NCBI GenBank assembly: GCA_030789695.1
Contig: CM061141.1
Coordinates: 325,919,938 to 325,983,937, forward strand
Length of the DNA: 64,000 bases
Direction: 5' to 3'
Origin: Scilla litardierei
Lineage: Eukaryota > Streptophyta > Magnoliopsida > Asparagales > Asparagaceae
The notes under the pieces are model-generated. The model ran no database searches. It was not told the DNA's origin and saw only the letters and a program-made list of their open reading frames with translations. Of this stretch, positions 47,306 to 58,790 are shown one piece after another (the stretch's first letter is position 1; each line of letters starts with the position of its first letter). A program made the position numbers and the translations under genes.

Positions 47306-48030
47306 GAGTGCCTTAGGCGTATAGGCCTACTTTTCCCATTAAAAACTTTATTTTTGGCATTTTTATTACAACTTGACTATAAGAATGGATAGACACAGAC
47401 GGTACCGGTTTTTCACAAATGGGAAGATCACCAATAAGGTTTTTAAGCCATTCGGCTTTACTACATGCCTTCTCCAAGGAAATAAACTCGGACTACATAT
47501 TAGACCGAGCAATACATGTTTGCTTGGATGATTTTCAAGACACCACACCTCCACCTAGTGTAAAAACATAACCACTTGTGGATTTAAGATCATCTGAATC
47601 AGAGATTTAGTTTGCATCAGTAAAACCTTCTAAAACTAATGGATCGCCATTAATAAATAATCCATATACAAGAGTTCCTTTCAAATATCTCATAACTCTT
47701 GACAATGCATTCCAATGATCGCTATTTTATGGAGTAGCTACATGTTTTTTTAAAAACATTATACCCATTTGATAGCAAAACACAATCAAATTTATCATGC
47801 CATTGTTTTGGGGCTTGATTTAAACCATAAATAGATTTAACAAGTTTGTATACATGGTTTCAACAATAGTGTTAGGCTCCATGATATTTGGTTCACTTCT
47901 AATAACTAGGAGTCTATATGAAGCACTATTTTGAGCATAGCTAATAAACATGCAATTAAAGCTTTTATGACCTAATTTTCTTTTCTTAGGTTCTGGTAAA
48001 AGAACTTTAGCTAGGCACCCCCACACTTTG
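47306..48030 (-). pseudogene. Copia copy B pol remnant (right of LARD insertion)
   Basis: Same content and same internal deletions as 33424-34140: RNase H, RT scrap and integrase end (CLAKVLLPEPKKRKLG near 48010). Confidence 0.8.
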
Positions 48031-48771
48031 AGGTAAACAAGGCGTTTTTTTTAAAACAAACTCAAACTCTTGTTATGGCACAATGCTTATGAATGGTCAA
48101 GACAACTGACAAGTTAAGCAACAATTTTACCATGCAAATCAGATGATCCAAATGCAAGAGATTATCCAAATGTCGAATATGTATACATGAACATTATATT
48201 TCATACATACAGATGAGACTATTCGAATCATGCTGAACTGGGACGTTTCTGATGCAATATTTGAAATAAAGGCTTCTGGATCCCATGCTTAAGGAAATGA
48301 CATGGGCAAAAATCCCAATAGAACATGATCTTTTCATAAAGTAGGGAAATGTGGCCGCAATGAATCAAATAGAGGTGTGACCCAATCAATTTTGGTCATG
48401 GTCCCATGGTCTCTTACTTACTGAACATAACTAATCTTAAAGCATGGAAGCATGGCCCCAATCAACAGCCAATAATAGAAATTAAAACATGCATTACACA
48501 AGTAATTGTTTGATTCAGAAAATGTCATTCTAAGTTACAGCGAACCAAAAAACTTCAAATTTGGTCAAACATCCGTAATTAGGAGTTTCCCGTAAGCAAT
48601 GCCAAATTGCCAATACCCATGGCCAACATCACATTTGCTAGAAAATTAAGAATTACTTGTACAAATTAAACGCTTGCATCCAAGTAAAGAGAAAAACAAT
48701 TCGAGTTCAGAGAGAGCATGCAGGTGGTTAGCAGGAACAATAGCAGCATCCATAAGATCTACTCTTAAGAT
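48031..48771 (-). other. Noncoding leader side of copia copy B
   Basis: No gene. From 48278 it is the first copy of the 1.2-kb repeated unit; it lacks the ~1.8 kb present in copy A at 34584-36400. Confidence 0.65.
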
Positions 48772-49477
48772 TGTTGGATAAATTTCTGAGATTTTAAAAG
48801 GATGGTGCTATTAAAACAAAGATTCAGAAATGACTTATCGGTTTGCCGAGGAGTGCTAAGCAATGTCCTTAAGAGTAGATTTCTGCCCATCAGAGTGTGA
48901 ACTCGGTACAAATCAGGTCCAGCGGCTACCCTCCAGGATTCAACGGCAACGGCCTTGTAAGTGTGCACAATACAAGGCTTCAGCGAGCAGCAACTGATCT
49001 TCGATCTCGAAGAAAGATGAAGAGGAACAGCAAGGGGTTGATAGCAGCAAGGGATCTGCAGCAACAGAGGATCTGCAGAACGGGAGGATCTGTTTGCGTA
49101 TGTGGAGCAAGAGGCAGTTTTGTTGGTGTAAGAATGAATTTTCGCAGTGTCTTAACACTTGGAATTTTGAGTTTAAATAGGGCAAGAGAAATGACTGTTA
49201 GAATTCAGCCATAAATCTGTCATTTAAAAATAAAATAGCTGTTGCGAATTTAAAACAGCCAATAAATTAAATTATAGTTGTTGAGACATTATGAGACATT
49301 AAACAGGCTATTAAGGAGAATATGGAATATGGCTGGTGGGAAAAAATAAAAACCGTAATGGGCCTTTCAAATTCTGCCAGGGCTAAAAATATGATGCAAA
49401 ACTCGGGCACTCCGCACGCGCACCCGTGAACCCCCCCTGCGCAGGCGTGACGCCAACGCACACACGCTAAGGTTTTT
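48772..49477 (-). repeat. Copia LTR3 (truncated at GGATCC)
   Basis: Missing the last ~220 bp on the plus strand; joins leader sequence at GGATCCCATGC. Confidence 0.88.
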
Positions 49478-49970
49478 GGATCCCATGCTAAGGAAATAAC
49501 ATGGGCAAAAATCCCAATAGAACATGATCTTTTCATAAAGTAGGGAAATGTGGCCCCAATGAATCAAACAGAGGTGTGACCCAATCAATTTTGGTCATGG
49601 TCCCATGGCCTCTTACTTACTGAACATAACTAATCTTAAAGCATGGAAGCATGGCCCCAATCAACAGCCAATAATAGAAATTAAAACATGCATTACACAA
49701 GTAATTGTTTGATTCGAAAAATGTCATTCTAAGTTACAGCGAACCAAAAAATTTCAAATTTGGTCAAACATCCGTAATTAGGAGTTTCCCGTAAGCAATT
49801 CCAAATTGCCAATACCCATTGCCAACATCACATTTGCTAGAAAATTAAGAATTACTTGTACAAATTAAACGCTTGCATCCAAGTAAAGAGAAAAACAATT
49901 CGAGTTCAGAGAGAGCATGCAGGTGGTTAGCTGGAACAATAGCACCATCCATAAGATCTACTCTTAAGGT

Positions 49971-50688
49971 TGGTGGATAAATTTCTGAGATTTTAAAAGG
50001 ATGGTGCTATTAAAACAGAGATTCAGGAATGACTTATCGGTTTGCCGAGGAGTGCTAGGCAATGTGCTTAAGAGTAGATTTCTGCCCCTCAGAGTGTGAA
50101 CTCGGTACAAGTCAGGTCCAGCGGCTACCCTCCAAGATTCAACGACAACGGCCTTGTAACTGTGCACTCACAATACAAGGCTCCAGCGAGCAGCAACTGA
50201 TCTTAGATTTTGCAGGAAGATGAAGAGGAACAGCAAGGTGTTGACAGCAGCAAGGGATCTGCAGCAACAGAGGATCTGCAGAACGGGAGGATCTGTTTGC
50301 ATATGTGGAGCAAGAGGCAGTTTTGTTGGTGTAAGAACGAATTTTCGCAGGGTCTCAACACTTGGAATTTTGAGTTTAAATAGAGCAAGAGAAATGACTG
50401 TTGGAATTCAGCCATAACTCTGTCATTTAAAAATAAAATAGCTGTTGCGAATTTAAAACAGCCAATAAATGAAATTATAGTTGTTGAGACATTATGAGAC
50501 ATTAAATAGGCTATTAAGGAGAATATGGAATATGGCTAGTGGGAAAAAATAAAAACCGTAATGGGCCTTTCAAATTCTGCCAAACAAAGAGGGCTAAAAA
50601 ATATGATGCAAAACTCGGGCACTCTGCGCGCACACCCGTGAACCCCCCTACGCAGGCGCGACGCCAGCGCACACACGCTAAGGTTTCT
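49971..50688 (-). repeat. Copia LTR4 (truncated at GGATCC)
   Basis: Start mutated to TGGTGGATAA; stops at AGATCC like LTR3. Confidence 0.88.
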
Positions 50689-51177
50689 AGATCCTATGCT
50701 TAAGGAAATGACATGGGCAAAAATCCCAATAGAACATGATCTTTTCATAAAGTAGGGAAATGTGGCCCCAATGAATCAAACAGAGGTGTGACCCAATCAA
50801 TTTTGGTCATGGTCCCATGGTCTCTTACTTACTGAACATAACTAATCTTAAAGCATGGAAGCATGGCCCCAATCAACAGCCAATAATAGAAATTAAAACA
50901 TGCATTACACAAGTAATTGTTTGATTCGAAAAATGTCATTCTAAGTTACAGCGAACCAAAAAACTTCAAATTTGGTCAAACATCCGTAATTAGGAGTTTC
51001 CCGTAAGCAATGCCAAATTGCCAATACCCCAACATCACATTTGCTAGAAAATTAAGAATTACTTGTACAAATTAAACGCTTGCATCCAAGTAAAGAGAAA
51101 AATAATTCGAGTTCAGAGAGAGCATGCAGGTGGTTAGCAGGAACAATAGCAGCATCCATAAGATCTACTCTTAAGAT

Positions 51178-52095
51178 TGTTGGATAAATTTCTGAGATTT
51201 TAAAAGGATGGTGCTATTAAAACAAAGATTCAGAAATGACTTATCGGTTTGCCGAGGAGTGCTAGGCAATGTCCTTAAGAGTAGATTTCCGTCCCTCAGA
51301 GTGTGAACTCGGTATAAGTCAGGTCCAGCGGCTACCCTTCAGGATTCAACGGCAACGGTCTTGTAAGTGTGCACTCATAATACAAGGCTCCAGCAAGCAG
51401 CAATTGATCTTCGATCTCGCAGGAAGATGAAGAGGAACAACAAGGGGTTGACAGCAGCAAGGGATCTGCAGTAACAGAGGATCTGCAGAACGGGAGGATT
51501 TGTTTGCGTATGTGGAGCAAGAGGCAGTTTTGTTGGTGTAAGAATGAATTTTCGCAGGGTCTTAACACTTGGAATTTTCAGTTAAAATAGAGCAAGAGAA
51601 ATGACTGTTGGAATTTAGCTATAACTCTGTCATTTAAAAATAAAATAGCTGTTGCGAATTTAAAATAGCCAATAAATGAAATTATAGTTGTTGAGACATT
51701 ATGAGACATTAAACAGGCTATTAAGGAGAATATAGAATATGGCTGGGGGAAAAAAATAAAAACCGTAATGGGCCTTTCAAATTCTGCCAAACAAAGATGG
51801 CTAAAAATATGATGCAAAACTCGGGCACTCCGCGCGCGCACCCGTGAACGCGCCTGCGCCGCGCACACACGCTAAGGTTTTCCGGATCCGACGCCCACAT
51901 TTTCCATTCGGTTCAACCTGGTTTGGGCTCGGCCCCTTGCTTGGGCTCATGCGCACGCAAGCTACCCCCAAATACTAGCCCATTAACAAGTCCAATAGCT
52001 CATTTATAAGAAGTCTCTTATAAACCCAACCAAGTGTGTTCTCCCATCCAACGTGGGAATAAAGTTTGGCTTTGAATTGAATGACATATCCAACA
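51178..52095 (-). repeat. Copia LTR5, right end of the array
   Basis: Full length, 918 bp, ending ATATCCAACA; unrelated DNA follows. Confidence 0.9.
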
Positions 52096-52980
52096 GCTCC
52101 TTCCTATAATATGTCCATAGGCTGAGGGTAGCGGGCAGTCCAGTTTTCCCCTGCTTGATGCGGTTGCTTTAGTTGGGCGCTCATTTGACAGCTCATTCTT
52201 AAGATTACATTTTTCTGTGGTTCATTAAATGATTTACAGAGAAAATCAATTACATTGTTTTAATGTGGGGAATGGCATTAATTAATGTGACAAATGAACT
52301 CTTCTGCATATTCTGGCTTATCAGAATGGGATTGGGTTTTTTTGAATTCAAAAGAGGAGGGACGAAATAGAGGTGAGGTTTGGAAATGGAGTTGGTGGAG
52401 AGAGGAGCCCCACATGCATGCATATGCGATGTGTGTATCATCACAGCAATATGGCCGTCATCAAGAAATAGAGTAGGGTTGTGAGAGCTGTTATATGTTT
52501 CTTTCACTCCATCGAGATGTGAGAGAGCAGGCTGCAGATTGAAGACAGAAGGCAGTGGGGGCATTTTGATGACGATAATTGAGACGTGGTATTTGTTGAT
52601 TTTTTGATAGGTGCTTTGAGTTTTTGGTATCGGCTGAGCTTGCAGTTTCTAAAATCAGGATTTGAGATTTTTTATAGCCGTTGTAAGTTGCTTTCACTGA
52701 GACCAGAATAGCAACCGTTCGCTGTCATTATCGGCCTCCTCCTAAATCTGAGACTGGCCAACATTAATACAAGGCTCTTTCATTACACATGCTGTGCTCT
52801 GTTGCGACGACTCATTTATCACCAGTTAACCCTAGCCCAAGACCTGCCATGTCCTACTTTATGAGCTGATTGCTTTAATCTTGCGGGAAGAAAATCGTGT
52901 ATAATAAAACCATCAAATTTCCAGAGATTCATTAAATTTTGAGACCATGTTCTTCTGTACTATTCATGTTGGGCCCAAAT

Positions 52981-53201
52981 ATTAATCCTATATTCCTAAT
53001 TATGATCCTTGTTTTGAAAGGCAAATGTGGTTAACGTTTATTTTTATTTGATTTCTTTTTTCAAATTTGAGTACGAATAATGACATTGCACAGATGTCAA
53101 AATCACTGTTCATGTTTAATGAAGGCGAATTCAATCTCAGATTGGATCCAAACATTAATCCTATATTCCTAATTATGATCCAAGTTTTGAAAGGCAAATG
53201 G
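52981..53201 (+). repeat. Direct duplication of ~48 bp, 173 bp apart
   Basis: Both copies run from ATTAATCCTATATTCC to GAAAGGCAAATG. Confidence 0.88.
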
Positions 53202-53903
53202 GGGCAAACCTTTAATTCTAATGCAGCACATGATTGTAAAATTTTCATATTTTGCATGGCATAATATTAAGATATGCTTTAATACTTGTACAACCGTAGG
53301 CATAATCTTTATTAGACTTTGCCAACAAAGGTCACAAAGTTAAGTGTGTTTGTTTGATGTTGCTGTCATTTGGGATTCTCTCTGGCTTTATTATTTACAT
53401 ATGAAATTATTATTTTATTAAGACATCTTCCTCCCTCTTGCCTATAAATAGTAGTTGATAGGTGACTCATAGCTGCTTCTTCATAAGCAAGCACGACTAG
53501 CATTGATGATCTCAAGGACAAGGGACATGCCAGGAATATGCATATTACTTAGCTAGCGACCAGCCCAACAGTAATAACAAACGAGCACGAATTGATTAGC
53601 AAAGGTTTGTAAAGCAAGATTAAGCCTTCTCAACTCAAATGAACTTAAGATATGCACTTCGACGTATTGACTGTGGAGAAGAAGAACATGACATAAAATT
53701 AATCTGTTTATAAACCTGATCAAAAAACCCATGCCATACCCAGCTCTAATCAGATCGGGTTAAGTCAGACTCAAGCTGGGTTTATTCCAACTCTTAACCC
53801 TAATTTACCAAGGCATGAGAGCATTCTAATGTCATTATGCAGTGATCGGGTTAGGTCCTTGGCAAAAAGAACAGTTAGCCATTATCGACGCACGGATCGA
53901 TGC

Positions 53904-53916
53904 CACGTGTCACGTG
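53904..53916. promoter_or_regulatory. Double G-box
   Basis: CACGTGTCACGTG. G-boxes bind bZIP/bHLH factors in plants, but no adjacent gene supports a role. Confidence 0.2.
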
Positions 53917-54116
53917 TTTTGAAGATCAATGATTTATAGGGTCGGGATTTAATAAATTTGTTATATTTTCTAAAACATACACCACTTAGAGACCAAATCC
54001 AAGTATTGAACTCCATAAAGTGAGGATACATGGAATGTACTCATGCATCAAGAACCTAACCCGAATCACATTCCACATTGGAATTAGTGAAGCATTTTGG
54101 CTCATATATGTTTAGC

Positions 54117-54479
54117 TTAATTTGACGGATTAAGTTGAAGTGACTTAAATGGAGGACTCTGAAAGGATTTTCTAGGTTTTGGTGGAATAATACTCATATT
54201 TTTACAGAGATAAAGAGAAATACAAGAATAAGTTGACCACTTTTGAGGGGAGACCGCTCTCCTAGCCTTTGATTCGAGAGAAAAGACCCAACTCTTCACA
54301 ATCTAGGGTTCTAATATACTTCTAGAATTTTCTCACTCACTTTCAACATAAAGAACAATAGTCCTAACCCCCTCATACCTATAATGGACTGATTTGTCCA
54401 GAATTACAAAAATACACCTGACCCCCAAAATTACAAAATTGCCACTAGGCTAGTTTGCCGCCCCACGATCAATCCTACA
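54117..54479 (-). repeat. Probable LTR/3' end of a second chromovirus remnant
   Basis: Lies directly downstream (minus) of a chromodomain remnant; AACCCTAGATTG and pyrimidine-rich LTR-like sequence, but no second copy to define ends. Confidence 0.35.
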
Positions 54480-54786
54480 CCGTCACCGATGGTAAGTCAC
54501 GATGCCATCATTACTTTCCAAAGAACCACTTATCCTTAAGGCGGAAGTCAAAAAAACCGCTGCCCAATGACTCTAAAAGGCTCCCAAATAACCTCATGGT
54601 CGAGAAGGCCCTTCCATTGGATCAACAGCTCTCGGGTCCCTGTGTTTTTCGACAAACTCCCTTCAGCACCGACGGATACAAGATCAAATTCATATCCTTA
54701 GTCAGAGTCAGTGGTAGTGATGAAGAGGTGTGCGATCCCTAATGTCCTTGCAAAGCTGTGATACATGGAACATTGGATGTATAGTG
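54480..54786 (-). pseudogene. Chromodomain remnant of a second gypsy chromovirus
   Basis: Minus strand reads ELLIQWKGLLDHEVIWEPF near 54620-54560, the aromatic/acidic core of a chromodomain, then a one-base frame change and DFRLKDKW. It is interrupted at 54786 by a solo LTR; integrase sequence resumes at 56520. Confidence 0.7.
54782..54786. other. Target-site duplication of the solo LTR (left)
   Basis: TAGTG, identical to 56515-56519. Confidence 0.88.
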
Positions 54787-55183
54787 TGTTGAGTATTGAT
54801 TCCCTGGATTTGGTTTTGATGATGAACAAACATAAATATCGTGAACTAAATATTTGTGAGCGCAGTTATGGAGATCGTCGCCAAAATTCTACGTATATCG
54901 AAAGCGACGTCTCAAGACTTCTCAAAGCACGTGATCGTGTGCCTGAAGCTTCATTAAAGCTCTAGGATCATTATTGAAGTCAAGAGATTCAGATTGAAGC
55001 TTTGAAGACGGTTCGTCAAGTTTATTTTATAGTCTTCTAGCTTCTTTTCGTAGAATGTTAAGCCTTGAGTATGACTTACATTATAATATTCATAATGCTC
55101 ATATCTTAGAGCTAGGATTATCTTAGAAGCCGATAGAAACTTTCCCGAAGTTTTACGCTTCATTTCACGGTTTCTAGTGCATC

Positions 55184-55710
55184 TTAGTTGGTTCAAGAAG
55201 AAGAACCAACCGACTAGATTGTCATCTAGTCGGTTAAGAATCCTTCTTGAACCGACTAGATCTCCTTGCTCAATTCAGCATCTTCACTGTTGACCAATTA
55301 GTCAGTCTAAGAAGGTTCACCGACCGACTAGTTGTCAAACTAGTCGGTTTGGAATCCTTCTTAGACCGACTAGTTATACTTTCACTTTTCAGCCTGATCT
55401 ACCGTTGACTCGTTAGTCGGTCCAAGAACAACCATCGACCGACTAGTTGTGAAACTAGTCGGTTGGAATTTGTTCTTAGACCGACTAGTTCTCCTTGAAT
55501 TCAGCCTATTGTATTTCAACTCTTAGTCGGTCAAACAACACTCACCAACCGACTAGTTGTTAAACTAGTCGGTTGGCAAGTCTTCTTAGACCGACTAATT
55601 CTATATCCTGATTTCTCCCACTTAGCTGTGAACCTTTTAGTCGGTCCAAGAGAATCACCAACCGACTAGTTGCCAAACTAATCGGTCAGTGATCTTTCTT
55701 AGACCGATAA
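55184..55710. repeat. TAGTCGGTC nested-palindrome array (solo LTR)
   Basis: Five units starting near 55184, 55299, 55413, 55523 and 55638, so a step of 110-115 bp. Outer arms TAGTCGGTCTAAGAAG/CTTCTTAGACCGACTA and inner arms ACCGACTAGTT/AACTAGTCGGT. Confidence 0.92.
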
Positions 55711-55778
55711 GACTGCTTCAGAATAGAGCCGTTGGAGCATTAAATGCTACGAATTTTCCTTCTCTCTTCTATCTATCC

Positions 55779-55786
55779 TATATATA
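55779..55786 (+). promoter_or_regulatory. TATA box of the solo LTR
   Basis: TATATATA about 70 bp after the array. Confidence 0.65.
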
Positions 55787-55882
55787 CTTGTGATGCTTCT
55801 TCCTAGCATTCAAGGCAGACATTTATTGTGTTTTAGAGATCAAAGAGAAAGCATTAAACTCCATTTCTAAAGCTTCCTCATT

Positions 55883-56238
55883 CTCACAAGAATCTCTCCA
55901 AACTCCTTGAGCCCTAATTTCCTTAAGAGAGATTCTCTTCATTGTGAGCCACTCAAGCCAAGAGCTTGATTCAAAGTCACCAACTCCATCCTAGCCTTCG
56001 ATCGCTGTTCATCTTGGTGGAGCTAGGGTTTGGTGACATTCTCTCCTTCAAAATCTTCCTTGCCCTAAAATCAGTAAGTTTACTCAAGGCATAGGATTTT
56101 GTTGGTAAGTGTTTATGATTTCATTTACTTTGATATTGCAAGTTTATCTCTCGGTTGTGAGAGAAGTTTGTGATCCCGGTTTGTGGGAGTCACATTTTCA
56201 TTTGTGTATGATTTGATCTTGTAGAGGTTTTCTACAAG
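55883..56238 (+). other. Leader hairpin series of the Sirevirus-3-family LTR
   Basis: AGAATCTCTC/GAGAGATTCT with CTCAC/GTGAG outside (55883-55948), TCTCTC/GAGAGA (56147-56164), GTGA.CCC/GGG..TCAC (56170-56193) and CTTGTAGA/TCTACAAG with a 5-nt loop (56218-56238). Confidence 0.6.
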
Positions 56239-56514
56239 AATTTCATAGTGCAAACTTGGGTTAGAGGATTCTGACTCAAGTAGCCGGATGGGATCCGGAT
56301 GTTTGGGACGTAGGACACCGGGAACAAGTCGGGAAGACTTGGGTGGATCCGAACCCGTTACATCGCTTGTTTGCGCTTGTCTTGTATTGTTGTCTATTTT
56401 CATTTCCGCATTGTTGGTTGAGTTTGCACGATAATTAGGAATTATACTCTTGATTATTTTAAAGTACTATTCCACCCCCTCTAGTACTTGTGCAGTAGCT
56501 ATCAGGGCATTACA

Positions 56515-56519
56515 TAGTG
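56515..56519. other. Target-site duplication of the solo LTR (right)
   Basis: TAGTG. Confidence 0.88.
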
Positions 56520-57469
56520 GACTCTGGCGATAACTTAAGTCGGTATGCAACCTATCCAATCCTTGTCTCAATCTCGTAAGGCCCAAAGTTTCGTGGTGAA
56601 AGCTTCGCATTCCTCCTGTGAGCTGAGGATCCTTGGTGGTACAATCGCGGCTTTAAATATACGCTGTCACATACTGCAAATTGTACATATCTCTTATGCA
56701 CATCTACATGTGTCTTCATAATCTGATGTGCTCTCATCAGATGTCGCTTCAACTCCTCTAGTACCCAATCCCTCTCCTCCATGTACTTGTCCATTTGAGA
56801 AATTGGTATAGACCTGTGGCCATAGTGCAATAGAAGTATAAGATCATGCCTAAATAAAACTTTGATAGGCGTAGTTTGAGTAATGGTATGATAAGACGTG
56901 TTGTACTAGTACCTTGCCCACTTCTTCTGGGCCTCTAAAACAAAACACTGTAAATAGGTCTTGATGCTCCTATTTACAATCTCAGTTCGGCCGTCTGTTT
57001 GGGGATGATAACTTGGGCTCATCTTCAAGACATCCACTGCATCTTAAATATCTCCCTCCAAAAATGGCTAAGAAAAAACCCGATCTCAATCTGACACGAT
57101 GGATTCCAGGATCCCATGTAACCACACCACCTCTTGTATGAATGCTAATGCAACAGTCACTGTGTTGTAGGGATGTCGGAGTGCCACAAAGTGCGCATAC
57201 TTGCTGAGGCAGTCGACCTTAACAAGGATGACTGAATACTCATCTAACCTCAGTAATCCTTCAATAAAATCAATCGTCAGCTTCTCACAAACTCGATCTA
57301 GCAAGGATAGAGTCTGTAGCAGCCCCAAGAGCTGTTGCCATGTATTTGTGATGCTGGCACATGCCACACTTTGCCACTATCTCCGTGACATCCTTTCTCA
57401 TCCCCTCATAGAACAACTCTCTAGACATGCATCAATAAGTCTTGATAACAACATAATATCCCTTAACTT
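56520..57469 (-). pseudogene. Integrase remnant of the second chromovirus
   Basis: Minus-strand segments LTIDFIEGLLRLDEYS, LVKVDCLSKYAHFVAL and LHGILESIVSD (57080-57290) are the gypsy integrase core; MDKYMEERDWVLEELKRHL... and KLSPRNFGPYEI (56555-56790) are its C-terminal part. Frameshifts separate them. Cut on the right by Sirevirus-3 at 57470. Confidence 0.85.
57465..57469. other. Putative left target site of Sirevirus-3
   Basis: AACTT directly outside the LTR; the partner is beyond the right edge. Confidence 0.4.
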
Positions 57470-58187
57470 TGTACTGCTCTGCTAGCTACTGCACAAGTAC
57501 TAAGGGGGGTGAATAGTACTTTAAAATAATCAAGAGTAATTATTCCTAATTATCGTGCAACCTCAACCAACAATGCGGAATGAAAATATTGACAACAATA
57601 AAAGACAATGCAAACAATCGATATAACGGGTTCGGATCCACCCAAGTCTCCCCGACTTGTTCCCGGTGATCCTACGTCCCAAACACCCGGATCCCCTCCG
57701 GCTACTTGAGTTAGAAACCTCTAACTCAAATTTGCACTATGAAATTCTTGTAGAAAACCTCTACAAGATCAAATCATACACAAATGAAAATATGACTCCC
57801 ACAAACCGGGATCACACACTTCTCTCACAACCGAGAGAAAAACTTAATATCAAATTAAATGAAATATAAAAATACTTACCAACAAAATCCTATGCCTTGA
57901 GTAAACTTACGATTTTAGGGCAAGGAGGATTTTGAGGAAGATGAAGTCACCAAACCCTAGCTCCACCAAGATGATCAGTAATAGGTGGCTAGGGAGATGT
58001 TGGAGACTTGGATTCAAGCTCCTAGCTTGAGTGGCTCACAATCAATGAGAATCTCTCTTGAGGAATAAGAGAGGGAGAGATTCTTGTGAGAAATGAGTGA
58101 GCTTGGAATGAGAATTAAATGCTCTCTCTTTAATCTTTAAAACTCAATAATGACAGCCTTGAATGCTATGAAGAAGCATCTCAAGAA

Positions 58188-58193
58188 TATATA
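58188..58193 (-). promoter_or_regulatory. TATA box of the Sirevirus-3 LTR
   Basis: TATATA about 70 bp downstream (minus) of the array. Confidence 0.6.
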
Positions 58194-58261
58194 GGATAGA
58201 GAGGAGAGAGAGAGGGAAAATTCGTGCATTTAATGCTCCAACGGATCTATTTCTGAAGCAG

Positions 58262-58790
58262 TCTAATCGGTCTAAGAAGGATCACTGACCGATTAGTTTC
58301 TCAACTAGTCGGTCGGTGATTCTTCTTGGATCGACTAACTAGTTCACAGCCAATAAGATGAATTCAAGGAGTTAGAACTAGTCGGTCTAAGAAGACTTGC
58401 CAACCGACTAGTTTGACAACTAGTCGGTCGGGGAGTGTTCTTTGACCGACTAAGAGTTGAAATAGAATAGGTTGAATTCAAAGAGAGCCAGTCGGTCTAA
58501 GAACAAATTCCAACCGACTAGTTTCACAACTAGTCGGTCGATGAATGTTCTTGGACCGACTAACTGTAAATAGTAGATCAAGCTGAAAAATGAAGTCTTA
58601 ACTAGTCGGTCTAAGAAGGATTCCAAACCGACTAGTTTGACAACTAGTCGGTCGGTGAACCTTCTTGGACCGACTAATTGGTCAACAGTGAAGATGCTGA
58701 ATTTAGCAAGGAGATCTAGTCGGTTCCAGAAGGATTACTGACCGACTAGATTGTCATCTAGTCGGTTGGTTCTTCTTCTAGAACCAACTA
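58262..58790. repeat. TAGTCGGTC nested-palindrome array (Sirevirus-3 LTR)
   Basis: Five units starting near 58264, 58379, 58491, 58603 and 58719. Confidence 0.92.

Larger units (their letters stand above)
48278..51883 (-). repeat. Three tandem ~1.2-kb units bounded by GGATCC
   Basis: Units start at 48278, 49478 and 50689 (1200, 1211 and 1195 bp); GGATCC or its one-base variant AGATCC marks each junction. Each unit is ~0.49 kb of leader plus ~0.71 kb of LTR. LTR3 and LTR4 stop at the same internal LTR site; LTR5 continues through it. Confidence 0.9.
31215..52095 (-). mobile_element. Tandem multimer of a deleted copia element
   Basis: Order on the plus strand: leader Z (31215-31763), LTR1, internal A, LTR2, internal B (split by the LARD-like element), LTR3, LTR4, LTR5. 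Neighbouring copies share an LTR. The LTRs are ~925 bp with 9-bp inverted ends TGTTGGATA/TATCCAACA. Internal copies encode only a remnant of integrase, RT and RNase H, with the same deletions in A and B. Confidence 0.85.
52096..54116. other. Unassigned DNA, possibly host intergenic sequence
   Basis: No element structure or credible gene seen; only short ORFs. A 48-bp segment at 52981-53029 recurs at 53154-53201 with two or three changes. Two adjacent CACGTG words lie at 53904-53916. Confidence 0.45.
54787..56514 (+). repeat. Solo LTR of the Sirevirus-3 family
   Basis: TGTTGAGTATTG...GGGCATTACA with perfect TAGTG flanks and no internal region. Homologous, in reverse, to 57470-59188. Carries five TAGTCGGTC units, a TATA box and leader hairpins. 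It arose by LTR-LTR recombination. Confidence 0.93.

Noticed and set aside
52096..53500. Possible host gene fragments
   Set aside because: No reading frame over 105 codons, no splice-consistent exon series or recognisable domain.
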